From positions 276,471 through 340,470 of the forward strand of contig CAYOWQ010000003.1 in the NCBI GenBank assembly GCA_964407695.1: 64,000 nucleotides of DNA, written 5' to 3'. A program made the translations under genes and the position numbers. The notes under the pieces are model-generated. The model had not been told where the DNA came from. It saw only the letters and a program-made list of their open reading frames with translations, and made no database searches. Shown here one piece after another: positions 50,005 to 58,528 of this stretch (within the stretch, counting starts at the first letter, position 1; the number at the start of each line of letters is the position of its first letter). The DNA comes from CAYOWQ01 sp964407695. GTDB lineage: Bacteria; Planctomycetota; Phycisphaerae; Phycisphaerales; SM1A02.

Positions 50005-51999
50005 CTACGCAATGTCAAATCGGTAGGTTCCGCCAACATCGACGCGCCCCACAGCTTCGGCACTCTTAATCGAAGACTTGTTCAAGACCGAAATCGGGCC
50101 CCACAGCAGCGTTGTCTTCGAGACATTCGGGATGAAGCGCGCCAAGTGCCATGCGAGAGCTGCGCCGTAGCCGTGTCGCCACTCAGTGGGTTTGACAATG
50201 CGTTCACAGATATGCCATCCCCGAATGCCGTAGCGAGTTTCTTCAATTGCTGCGGTCACTCCCACAAGCCCAGAACTGTTTGACATCAGCACGAGCACGC
50301 CCCGCTCGATGTATCGCTCCATGGCCTCACGCGGCTCGATCCGCACGTTTCCCCGAAGCTCCGGGCGGGTCAACCATGCTTCTTCCCACCACCCCTCATA
50401 TTCCGAGTAGAAGTCGAGCGATTCGGCCAATGTGCACCGAATCTGGGAAGATGTCTTTGGCGCATCCCGGGACGCGATGTCAGCGGCTCGCTCAACGAGA
50501 TATCGGTCGATGCCGCGCGCCTTAACGGCGTCGAGCCCGGTGAGATCGTGGGGTAGAAAGATGACCATCGCGCGAGCGCTGTCGCCATAGGTCGCATGCA
50601 CGGCCGAAGTGAGCATCGCAAGCTTCGCGATAGGGTCGAAGCTCAAGAACTGGATATCGACATGAGGGAGTTGGACGTCCTGGTACCCCTTGCGGAACCG
50701 ACAGACCGCCAGGCCTCCGTCGACGGTCAGCGATCGAACGGGTTCGACTCCATCGCTCCGCTCAAGGTGGTCTGCCAGCGCGAACCGGACTCCGGCGATG
50801 GTCTCCTCCAGACCAATGAGTGGATGCAACCCTCGAAGTGCAAACTCGGCGTGTGATTTCGCCAGCAAATTGCGAGCTCGAAAATCCTGCAGGCCGCTGC
50901 TCGAAGTTCGAACTACTCGTGCAACTTCATCAGGGTCCTGTGCATTCTCCCACAGTTGCTCCCATTTCTTCTTGAAATGCTTGACTCGATCGCCATTCCA
51001 GTGAACCACAATCTTCCTGACTTCGCCGCGCTGATTGTGTTCGGTGGTTGAGGCTACTGCGCTATCGGTGATTAAGACGTCGAGATCGCTGATCTCGGAC
51101 GGCAGATCTGATGCAAACGCGATCGCAGCATCAATACCGCCCTCGCGCTGCCTGCGTGCCTCCGCGAGAACCTCAGGGAGTCGATTGTCCTTGCGACTTG
51201 AGACAATGAAGACACGTCGCACACCTCGGGACGTCGGCGTCTCCCCAGGTGACCTCGGGGAACCCTCCGCGAGTTGCTTGACCTTGGCGAATGCCGTGTC
51301 TCGATATTTACGCCCCACCTCTAATTCACGCCAGAATCGCAGCGTGTCGTCGGTGATGTTTGAGGATGCGAGAACCAAATGACTCGCTGCATCGAGCAAC
51401 TGACGGTCCATTTCGAATGACGAAGGACCATCAACTTCAATTTCGTCCATTGTCGCAATCGATCGAATGTCCTTGCCGAATCGTGCGAAGCGAGCCTCGA
51501 TCTCGCGATTGACGACATCGAGCAGCCTGCCTTCGATGTGCTGTGGTTCCAGCCTGTCACTTCTACTGTGATGAATGATGTCAAGAACCGCCTCTCGAGC
51601 GGAATCGATCTGGAGGATATCGCTAAGGGCTCCAACCTCTTTTGTAAGATCCTTGCGCAGCTCCTCCAGCTCGTCCTTGGGCGAAGTCTGCTTGTCCAAC
51701 AATTCTTTGATCCTGGCATTCTGCCACACGTGGCCGAGGACAAGACCTGTGATGAAGAGGACAATCGACCGCAGTATGGATGATTCCAATTTGGCAACAG
51801 CTGAGTCGTATTCCTGTTGCGCTGCATCTCGCTGCGCATTCTGGGCGGCATCAAGCTTTCCTTCTGCTCGTTGCACGGCGTGGTACGCTGGAATGAAGTA
51901 CCAGATGTTGACGACCACGGTCAACGCAATGCCTGCGAGCGGGGGCACGAGGAGAAACTTCCAGAAGTGAGAGGGCGGCTCGGGTGGAGGAGTCTTCAT
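50005..51999 (-). CDS. Two-helix membrane protein with novel central domain and C-terminal acetyltransferase-like domain
   Basis: The 664-residue protein has two membrane helices (about residues 14-36 and 72-92) separated by a coiled coil, then a helical region (about 95-235). A Rossmann-like segment of about 100 residues follows (RRVFIVSSRKD, a D-x-D-V-L-I-T-D strand, KIVVHWNGDRVKHFKKKWEQLWE). Its pattern recalls the PLD-like or DUF6879-like domains of bacterial effectors. The last 170 residues end like a GNAT acetyltransferase: HICERIVKP, RHGYGAALAWHLARF and the N-K-S-S-x3-A-E-A-V-G helix. Base composition is visibly less GC-rich than its neighbours. It is a single-gene unit with a 16-bp palindrome 60 bases upstream. 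It is not recognised as a described family. Confidence 0.7.
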   Translation of the reverse strand: MKTPPPEPPSHFWKFLLVPPLAGIALTVVVNIWYFIPAYHAVQRAEGKLDAAQNAQRDAAQQEYDSAVAKLESSILRSIVLFITGLVLGHVWQNARIKELLDKQTSPKDELEELRKDLTKEVGALSDILQIDSAREAVLDIIHHSRSDRLEPQHIEGRLLDVVNREIEARFARFGKDIRSIATMDEIEVDGPSSFEMDRQLLDAASHLVLASSNITDDTLRFWRELEVGRKYRDTAFAKVKQLAEGSPRSPGETPTSRGVRRVFIVSSRKDNRLPEVLAEARRQREGGIDAAIAFASDLPSEISDLDVLITDSAVASTTEHNQRGEVRKIVVHWNGDRVKHFKKKWEQLWENAQDPDEVARVVRTSSSGLQDFRARNLLAKSHAEFALRGLHPLIGLEETIAGVRFALADHLERSDGVEPVRSLTVDGGLAVCRFRKGYQDVQLPHVDIQFLSFDPIAKLAMLTSAVHATYGDSARAMVIFLPHDLTGLDAVKARGIDRYLVERAADIASRDAPKTSSQIRCTLAESLDFYSEYEGWWEEAWLTRPELRGNVRIEPREAMERYIERGVLVLMSNSSGLVGVTAAIEETRYGIRGWHICERIVKPTEWRHGYGAALAWHLARFIPNVSKTTLLWGPISVLNKSSIKSAEAVGRVDVGGTYRFDIA

Positions 52000-52059
52000 C
52001 GAACGCGTCTACCTTGTATTGCTCGCGGACATTGGGCCTGGGCCGGACAGACCAGCCGT

Positions 52060-52075
52060 CTTATGTTGACATAAG
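52060..52075. promoter_or_regulatory. Palindromic operator candidate upstream of the 664-residue gene
   Basis: CTTATGT (52060-52066) and ACATAAG (52069-52075) form a perfect 7-bp inverted repeat around TG. It lies 61 bases before the minus-strand start at 51999 in a 226-base gap that holds no gene. Confidence 0.5.
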
Positions 52076-52225
52076 GGTCACCACACCACAAGCGGGCAAG
52101 GCGATCAGCCGAAGACCTCTCCGCTCCCGCGGCTCGCATGCATCGGTTCATTTGGTCGCAGAGGCATTGGAGACATCCGCGGACGATCAACCACTAGGTT
52201 GTTCGCGAGAATCGGTCGTGCTCGC

Positions 52226-53197
52226 TCAATAATTCGGCGTCGGCGGCCGATAGGCGCCCATGTCAATGGAGCGGAACCAGTCGATGGTCTTCTTCAGCCC
52301 CTCGCGCAACGCGATCTTCGGCTCCCAGCCCAGCTTCGCGCGGGCCAACGAGATATCCGGCTGCCGCTGCGCGGGGTCATCGGCAGGCAACTCCCGCACC
52401 CGCTCAATCTTCGACTTCGAGCCGCTCAACTCCACGATCGTCTCCGCCAGTTGCCGAATGGTGAACTCCCCGGGGTTCCCGATGTTCACCGGGCCGTGGA
52501 AATCATCCGGCCCCTGCATCATCTTCAAAATCCCGTCGATCAGGTCATCCACGAAACAGAACGATCTCGTCTGTGACCCATCTCCATACAGCGTGATCGT
52601 TTCGTTCTTCAGGGCCTGTCGGATGAAGTTGCTCACCACGCGACCGTCATAGGGATGCATCCGCGGGCCATACGTGTTGAAGATGCGCACGACCCGGATG
52701 TTGACCTTGTTCTGACGGTGGTAATCAAACATCAGCGTCTCGGCGGCCCGCTTGCCCTCGTCATAGCACGCCCTCGGTCCGATCGGGTTCACGTTGCCGC
52801 GATAGCTCTCCGGCTGCGGGTGAACATCCGGATCGCCATACACCTCGCTGGTCGAGGCGTGCAGAATCTTCGCCCGGTTGCGCTTGGCCAGGCCCAGCAT
52901 GTTGATCGCCCCCATCACGCTGGTCTTGATCGTCTTGATCGGGTTGTACTGGTAATGCCCCGGTGCGGCCGGGCAGGCGAAGTTGTAGACCTCATCCACC
53001 TCCAGCCAGAGCGGATGCGTCACGTCGTGCCGAATCAACTCAAAGTTTCGCTTGCCCAGCAGGTGTTCGATGTTCGACTTCTGGCTCGTGAAGAAATTGT
53101 CCACGCAGATCACATCCTGACCCGCGGCCACCAGCCGGTCGCACAGATGCGAGCCAAGGAACCCTGCACCGCCTGTCACGAGTATCCGTTTGATCAT
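52226..53197 (-). CDS. uxs: UDP-glucuronate decarboxylase (UDP-xylose synthase)
   Basis: The 323-residue enzyme is an extended short-chain dehydrogenase that turns UDP-glucuronate into UDP-xylose using bound NAD. The Rossmann motif is TGGAGFLGSHL (residues about 8-18). The Ser-Tyr-Lys catalytic group is seen as HASTSEVYGDP and the motif Y-D-E-G-K-R. The sequences DNFFTSQKSNI, HQPESYRGNVNP-like and RIFNTYGPRMHPYDGRVVSNF match the Uxs family closely. UDP-xylose feeds surface polysaccharide or glycoprotein synthesis, consistent with the many exported proteins here, though no glycosyltransferase is adjacent. Confidence 0.93.
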   Translation of the reverse strand: MIKRILVTGGAGFLGSHLCDRLVAAGQDVICVDNFFTSQKSNIEHLLGKRNFELIRHDVTHPLWLEVDEVYNFACPAAPGHYQYNPIKTIKTSVMGAINMLGLAKRNRAKILHASTSEVYGDPDVHPQPESYRGNVNPIGPRACYDEGKRAAETLMFDYHRQNKVNIRVVRIFNTYGPRMHPYDGRVVSNFIRQALKNETITLYGDGSQTRSFCFVDDLIDGILKMMQGPDDFHGPVNIGNPGEFTIRQLAETIVELSGSKSKIERVRELPADDPAQRQPDISLARAKLGWEPKIALREGLKKTIDWFRSIDMGAYRPPTPNY

Positions 53198-53264
53198 CGG
53201 CCGGAAGGATAACAGCCACGACCGCGAATGTGCGGCCCCGAATGAACATCTTGACCAACTTCGA

Positions 53265-54113
53265 TCAACTCTCCGGGCATCCGCCCCAGCTGCTCAGCAG
53301 CAGACCGAGGTCAGCTCCATTCACGGTACCGTCGCCATTCAGGTCGGCACCCACGTTGGCTCCATCCGTTCCCCAGGCGCTCAACAGGAGACCGAGGTCA
53401 GCGCCGTCAACAGCGCAGTCCGTGTTCAGGTCCGCATCACACGGCGGGAACACCGCGGTCTGCGTGATGTCAAGATGTGTAACCACAAAATCGCCCGCCG
53501 GAGAAGTGCGAACGATCTTCAGCATCACCTCCGTTCCCTCACACACCGCGACGTCCTGCAGCACCGATGCCCCGCCGGAACCCAACTCGAAGAAGAATGG
53601 ATTGGCGCTCGAGTACGGGTCTCCCGAGAAGATCGAGCCTCCGGTGATCTTCACGCCGTCGACCCACAGGCTCCAGTCGTTGGACCGACCGATGTCGCGG
53701 GCCATCCACACCGATCCCGAAATGTCGATCCGCCCGCGAAACGGGCTGGTCCACACGGCGTTTGCGTCGCCGTTCCCCACGCCATTAGACGGATCCGTGG
53801 AGTGCACCGTGATGGCGCTGGTTGGAATGTCGTTTACAAACGTTTCCGTTCCGTTGCTCTTGAACCAGAACGGCAGGCGATTGTTGCCGTCTTCCGAGTC
53901 CGCCCACCCGGGCTGCGGCCGGGTCCAGCCTCCCAGAATCTTCTGCCACCAATCCACATGGGGCAGCGGCGTTGTCCCTTCGCGATACGACCACGCGCCA
54001 TAGGGATTCGCACGCTCCGACCAGTCACCTTGCAGGCTCCACTCGGACGGGACTCCAGCGGCAACAATCCCACTCCACATACCAGCCGCCGCGACGATGC
54101 CAATGAGGTTCAT
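53265..54113 (-). CDS. Secreted beta-sandwich protein with dockerin pair
   Basis: The 282-residue protein has a short signal peptide (MNLIGIVAAAGMWSGIVAAG). The mature domain of about 195 residues is rich in Trp, Gly and Asp (GAWSYREGTTPLP, GRIDISGSVWMARD, WSLWVDGVKITGG) and looks like a jelly-roll. The tandem dockerin-like repeats VDGADLGLLLSAWG and VNGADLGLLLSSWG end the protein. No catalytic residues are evident. The closest reading is a binding module. It is read from the minus strand and precedes the uxs gene on the same strand, which starts about 70 bases after its stop. Confidence 0.8.
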   Translation of the reverse strand: MNLIGIVAAAGMWSGIVAAGVPSEWSLQGDWSERANPYGAWSYREGTTPLPHVDWWQKILGGWTRPQPGWADSEDGNNRLPFWFKSNGTETFVNDIPTSAITVHSTDPSNGVGNGDANAVWTSPFRGRIDISGSVWMARDIGRSNDWSLWVDGVKITGGSIFSGDPYSSANPFFFELGSGGASVLQDVAVCEGTEVMLKIVRTSPAGDFVVTHLDITQTAVFPPCDADLNTDCAVDGADLGLLLSAWGTDGANVGADLNGDGTVNGADLGLLLSSWGGCPES

Positions 54114-54210
54114 AATGTTCCCTCTCCTCTACATCATCATAAAGACCACCCCCGACATTCCGTGCATGAATTCTGCCGCACTGGGACTGATAAAATGCGT
54201 CGTCCTGCAG

Positions 54211-54247
54211 TGAAAGACAGGGTGCGCCCTCCGACACACCCTGTCTT
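54211..54247 (-). terminator. Hairpin terminator of the C39-like protein gene
   Basis: AAGACAGGGTG (54214-54224) pairs with CACCCTGTCTT (54237-54247) in a perfect 11-bp stem with a 12-base loop. On the minus strand it is followed by TCTTTC. It lies 34-70 bases after the stop codon at 54281. Confidence 0.7.
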
Positions 54248-54280
54248 GCGAACCGCAGAATAGCCCCGAGCTCATCGCCC

Positions 54281-56185
54281 TTACGGGCAGGCGCCCCAGT
54301 CTGCCAGCAGAAGGCCGAGGTCCTGGCCATCCACAACATCGTTGTCGTCAAGATCGCCCTGGCCGTCGGATCCCCACTCCGCCAGCAGCAGGCCGAGGTC
54401 CTGGCCATCGACCACATCGTCGGCATTCAGGTCGCCCATGCACTGCGGCACCGACGCGGCAAACTCCTCCGGAAGAATGTTGTTGTTCCATTCCGGCTTC
54501 GAGTGCTCGTTGGGATCAAAGTTGTTTCGGCTCCGCGCGATCACCAGTTGCCCGTCGCTCTCCACGCCCCAGAACGGATTGCCGTCGTCCTTCTCCCAGC
54601 CGCCCTTGCCGTCGCTGCGAAGCACTTTGATCAGGTCGCCATCTACAAACAGGAGATTGCCCAGATTGTCGCAATTGAGATCGATCGGCTTGACGATCAG
54701 TTCGTGATTGATGGTCTTCACCTCCGCCCCGCGTGGCATCAGCATGACCTCGTAGATCGATTTGATATTGGCCGAGGTGAAGTAGATCTTGCCCGATTTC
54801 GGACAGATCGCCATCGACGTTGCATTGGGATTCATCGTCGGAAATACGCCCGGGAGATCGACCACAGTCGCCCCGCCCGCCACACCGCCCTCGGGCGAAT
54901 ACGGAAGGATCCACAGTTTCTTCGTTGTATTTGACGCCGACAGTGCGACAAGCTGGCTGTTCAGATCGTCGTAGCCGATCGCCGCCACATCAAACGGCGG
55001 AAAGAAATCGACGATCGGCACCTCTACGTTGTCGAAGCTGACGCACTTGATGGTCTTCGTCCCGTCAAGCACGTAGAGCTGGCGCTGACGCCCGAAGACC
55101 ATGGCCTTCGGATTCGCCACCGACACGCCGGTGTCCATCAGGATGTTGTCGCTTGGATTCACCTTGATCAGCTTGCCGGGCCCGCCGGACGCCGGCTTTG
55201 CAACCGCAAAGAGCTCGACGAGGTTGGGGTGGATCGCCACGTCAACCAGGGACCCGAAATCCGCGACCGAAATCTCCGGCGTGTCATCACTCGGTGCGAC
55301 TTCCCACTTCAACGGTTTCACGATCTTGATCTTGAGCGCCGGCGTCGACGTCAGCCCGAAGATCGGCCGGATCATCAGGTACTCGTCGATGTATGCCGAG
55401 CCGTAGTTCAGCACCTTGCTCATCGTTCGCGACTTGCCCCCGACGGTCACGCTCTTGTTCTGTGTCGTGTAACACTCCGAAGCAAACGGTGACTGGCTGA
55501 ACCACGAATCGTTGCCCGTGTTGGCCGGATCGCGCCAGCAGATCTTCGGATCCTGGCCCGATTTCAACTCGACCTCCGTCAGCGAAAGGCAGTGTCCTCC
55601 CTTGCGCACAATGGTGTTTCCGCCCTGGCTTTCGTACCAGCCGACCACCACCGAAACCAGTGAACCGCTGACGCCACCGCACGCGGCCAACCCCACATCC
55701 TTCGTTGTCGGCGCATAGTTTCCCGTGGCCCAGAAGTGGGCGATGCAGAACTGGTCCTCAGGAATGTAATACTTCGCGCCCTCCTCAAGGCCGAGGCCGC
55801 CCGTTCCATCGAACGGATCGGTCTGCATCTGGAATCCCATCAGTCCGATACCGATGTTGGCCACAACGTAGTCGTCGCTTCCGTAGTTCAACCACTGCCA
55901 CCATGACTGGCCCACTACCGGGAGCACTCCGGGATAGCCGTGCGAGGAGATGTACGACGCCAGGTTGGTCACCGCCGTCGGGCAGCAGTACATCTTGCCG
56001 CTGTTGGGTAGGCCGGGAATCAGCGGATCACTGCTCGGCGTTCGCAGTTGATCAAAATCCGGCACATGTTTGATCACGTAATGGAAATTATTGGTGTTGC
56101 TGTAGTTGATCGTGATATTGCCCGACGCATGAACCGCCAGTGCCGTTGCCGCAATGCCGCCGAGGGACGCGATGAACAGTCGCAT
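54281..56185 (-). CDS. Secreted C39-like peptidase with propeller region and variant dockerin pair
   Basis: The 634-residue protein has a signal peptide (about residues 1-20, MRLFIASLGGIAATALAVHA). The next domain (about 20-280) has the C39-type cysteine-peptidase outline: KMYCCPTAVTNLASYISSHG with the nucleophile Cys after the Tyr, and KGGHCLSLTEVELK with the probable catalytic His. A repeat-rich region (about 290-570) follows with propeller-like strands (LVDVAIHP, PKAMVFGRQRQLYVLDG, IGYDDLNSQLVAL). The end is two dockerin-like repeats in a variant form: DGQDLGLLLAEWG and DGQDLGLLLADWG, with Gln in place of Ala. ATG 56185 is chosen because the upstream residues have no signal peptide. Confidence 0.78.
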   Translation of the reverse strand: MRLFIASLGGIAATALAVHASGNITINYSNTNNFHYVIKHVPDFDQLRTPSSDPLIPGLPNSGKMYCCPTAVTNLASYISSHGYPGVLPVVGQSWWQWLNYGSDDYVVANIGIGLMGFQMQTDPFDGTGGLGLEEGAKYYIPEDQFCIAHFWATGNYAPTTKDVGLAACGGVSGSLVSVVVGWYESQGGNTIVRKGGHCLSLTEVELKSGQDPKICWRDPANTGNDSWFSQSPFASECYTTQNKSVTVGGKSRTMSKVLNYGSAYIDEYLMIRPIFGLTSTPALKIKIVKPLKWEVAPSDDTPEISVADFGSLVDVAIHPNLVELFAVAKPASGGPGKLIKVNPSDNILMDTGVSVANPKAMVFGRQRQLYVLDGTKTIKCVSFDNVEVPIVDFFPPFDVAAIGYDDLNSQLVALSASNTTKKLWILPYSPEGGVAGGATVVDLPGVFPTMNPNATSMAICPKSGKIYFTSANIKSIYEVMLMPRGAEVKTINHELIVKPIDLNCDNLGNLLFVDGDLIKVLRSDGKGGWEKDDGNPFWGVESDGQLVIARSRNNFDPNEHSKPEWNNNILPEEFAASVPQCMGDLNADDVVDGQDLGLLLAEWGSDGQGDLDDNDVVDGQDLGLLLADWGACP

Positions 56186-56342
56186 GATGAACTCTCCTTG
56201 AAAGAAGTGGCAGCGCTCGCCTGGTCGCCTCATCGGCGAGTCATTGCAGCAAGTGCCTCCTTCTTCCCACGCGAAACCCGCCGCCGATGCGCCAACCATA
56301 TTCCCCGAACAGAACGCCCCGCGGCCACTCTCTCACCATCTC

Positions 56343-56361
56343 GTTGAGACATCGTCTCAAC
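56343..56361. promoter_or_regulatory. Inverted-repeat operator candidate between divergent genes, with repeated half-site
   Basis: GTTGAGAC (56343-56350) and GTCTCAAC (56354-56361) form a perfect 8-bp inverted repeat with a 3-base spacer. Its right half continues as AACAAAGAT (56359-56367). The 14-base string GTCTsAACAAAGAT recurs at 56405-56418, 51 bases later, with one mismatch. It lies between the C39-like gene (start 56185) and the phosphatase gene (start 56433). Confidence 0.5.
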
Positions 56362-56432
56362 AAAGATTTAACCAATCGCACATGGTTGCAGCGCGAGATT
56401 CAGCGTCTGAACAAAGATATCCTCATGCTGCG

Positions 56433-57095
56433 ATGATCTCGCTTCCACGGCCAATGTGGCGACTCGTTCCGGGTATGGCCGTCGCCGTCGCGGCCATCGT
56501 TGCCGGGTGCATCTGGTGGAGCGCTGGTGGAAAGGATCACTTCGTTCCCCGCCGTTGGGCTGTGGTCGATCCCGGACTTCTCTATCGCTCCGGTCAATTG
56601 GACTCTCATCTCGTCAAGGCCGTCTGGAAGAGTCATGGCATTCGCGTCGTGGTCAATCTCGGCGTTGATAAGTCCAACCCGACGACCGCCGCAGAGATTG
56701 AGGCAGCGGCCGACCTCGGCATCACCCGTTATTCATTCTGGCTCAATGGCGACGGCACCGGTGATCCAGCATCCTATGTCAACGCCATCGCGGTAATGGT
56801 TGATGCCCATCGCCACGGCCTTCCGGTCAACCTCCATTGCAGTGCCGGCACCGATCGCACCGGCGGCGTCACCGCCGTGTATCGGATGCTCGTTGAAGGC
56901 TGGTCACCGGCAGAGGCGTGGGATGAGCTGGTTGAACGAGGATGGAAGGACAAGGGACCCCACGCGACGTTACCGGTTTTTATCAACGACCATCTGCACC
57001 AGATTCGGGCCGACCTCATCGCCAAGGGTGTCATCCCCGCCGATGCACCTAACCCCACACGATTCGGCCCGAACCCAAACCCTGCCGCGAATTGA
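56433..57095 (+). CDS. Membrane-anchored dual-specificity-like protein tyrosine phosphatase
   Basis: The 220-residue protein has one N-terminal membrane helix (about residues 12-30, LVPGMAVAVAAIVAGCIWW) and a Cys-based phosphatase domain. The C-x5-R loop is LHCSAGTDRTGGVTAVYRM: nucleophile Cys, then five residues, then Arg. An upstream general-acid region is seen in FWLNGDGTGDP. A YRSGQLD start of the domain is typical of dual-specificity and lipid phosphatases of the DSP family. ATG 56433 is preferred because the longer in-frame starts (56382 or 56244) run through the regulatory repeats. It faces the outer side of the membrane if the helix is a signal anchor. Confidence 0.82.
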   Translation: MISLPRPMWRLVPGMAVAVAAIVAGCIWWSAGGKDHFVPRRWAVVDPGLLYRSGQLDSHLVKAVWKSHGIRVVVNLGVDKSNPTTAAEIEAAADLGITRYSFWLNGDGTGDPASYVNAIAVMVDAHRHGLPVNLHCSAGTDRTGGVTAVYRMLVEGWSPAEAWDELVERGWKDKGPHATLPVFINDHLHQIRADLIAKGVIPADAPNPTRFGPNPNPAAN

Positions 57096-57160
57096 ATATC
57101 CGCGCTGCGGACCCTCCGAAATTGAGTCGGGTATCCTTCAGACATCACGGAGGTCTCCGG

Positions 57161-58438
57161 ATGAGTGAACAGGGATGCGAACGGATTCGATTGATCGCGG
57201 GGTGCGACAGGCGGGCGGGCCGGGACGGGGCCTTCCAAACGCTGACGGCCGCAGCCCTGTCGATCACCCTTGCAGGCTCGGCTTTCGCCGGTCTGCCTTG
57301 CGGGTATGAGATCGTGGCGGACCTGAAGATTGCCCCATGCGAATTCGGGCCACAAATACTCGGGCCGTCCGCAATCAACAACCGGGGCGAGGTTGTCGGG
57401 TCGTACGCGGTCTGCACAATCGGCCAGAGCAAGCCCTTCTATTGGAGCGAAGAGACGGGCGTGGTGCTGCCCGCCCTGCCCGAGGGCGTGCATGAGGTGG
57501 TCTTCATCGATATCAGCGACGACGGTGAAATCGTGGGCACATGGTACGACGACTTCGGCGACGTCTCCGGGATCGAGGGCTTCCGGATCGACGAATCGGG
57601 CCAGTGGATCGGGCTCGGTACGCTGCCAGGTGGGAATTACTCAGAGGTTGCAGGGGTCAATTCGTCGGGGCTGATTGTCGGCAAATGGGGCGACAGCGTG
57701 ACCGGCGATCCCGTCGGGCTCTCCGCCTGCCAGTGGGAGACCTCGACCCTGGTCGACATCGGCGTCCTCTTGGGCGGCCCCCCCGAAACCCGGGCGACGG
57801 CGGTGAATGATCAAGGCATTATTGGAGGATCGTTCGGAACGAACTTCGTAACTGAAATGACGGGGTTCCTGTTGCAGGGGGATGAACTCACCATCATCGA
57901 AAAGCCACCTGGATATTCATGGCTAGACGTTCGCTCCATCAACAGACTCGGACAGGTCGTGGTGAGGGCGAGGAAGGAAGGATCGCTACAGATTCTTTCG
58001 TTCCTCTGGTCCGACGGCGTGCTCCTCCCGGTGCTGCCCGGTAGCCCTGTTGCGTCGGCGCTCGGCGTCAGCAATGCGGGAGTGATCTGCGTGTCCGATG
58101 GCCAGGACGAATACGTCACCGACCTCACCAGCACCGCCAAGCTGGCGGACCTCATCCTCGGACCCGACCAGTATCACTCGATTTGGGCCATCTCAAATGA
58201 TGCGGGCTGGCTTGTTGCGAACTGCTATAAACTGCCAAACGGCCCGATCTCGGTGCTTGTTCTGCGACCTGTTCCCGGCCCCGCCGATCTCAACGGCGAT
58301 TGCACCGTGAACGGTGCTGACCTTGGCCTGCTGCTCTCCGAATGGGGCGACAGGCCTTCGGCCGCCGACCTGACGTTTGACGGAGTCGTGGATGGGGCTG
58401 ATCTTGGTGTGTTGCTCAGCTCGTGGTCTGGATCATAA
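57161..58438 (+). CDS. Secreted HAF-repeat protein with dockerin pair
   Basis: The 425-residue protein has an N-terminal hydrophobic stretch (about residues 28-44, AALSITLAGSAFA) acting as a signal. It has about seven copies of a short repeat of the form I-N-x-x-G-x-V-V-G: INNRGEVVGS, ISDDGEIVGT, VNSSGLIVGK, VNDQGIIGGS, INRLGQVVVR, VSNAGVICVS and ISNDAGWLVA. This is the pattern of the probable extracellular HAF repeat family, expected to fold as a propeller. The C-terminus has the dockerin-like repeats VNGADLGLLLSEWG and VDGADLGVLLSSWSG. GGAGG precedes the ATG at 57161, which decides the start. Confidence 0.82.
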   Translation: MSEQGCERIRLIAGCDRRAGRDGAFQTLTAAALSITLAGSAFAGLPCGYEIVADLKIAPCEFGPQILGPSAINNRGEVVGSYAVCTIGQSKPFYWSEETGVVLPALPEGVHEVVFIDISDDGEIVGTWYDDFGDVSGIEGFRIDESGQWIGLGTLPGGNYSEVAGVNSSGLIVGKWGDSVTGDPVGLSACQWETSTLVDIGVLLGGPPETRATAVNDQGIIGGSFGTNFVTEMTGFLLQGDELTIIEKPPGYSWLDVRSINRLGQVVVRARKEGSLQILSFLWSDGVLLPVLPGSPVASALGVSNAGVICVSDGQDEYVTDLTSTAKLADLILGPDQYHSIWAISNDAGWLVANCYKLPNGPISVLVLRPVPGPADLNGDCTVNGADLGLLLSEWGDRPSAADLTFDGVVDGADLGVLLSSWSGS

Positions 58439-58528
58439 GAACGTCTCGCTCGCAGATACGCGTCAGCGATGCAGGGCATGCACTCCGGTCCCGTCACTCG
58501 CATGCTCTGCACCGCCCTCTTCAAACCA

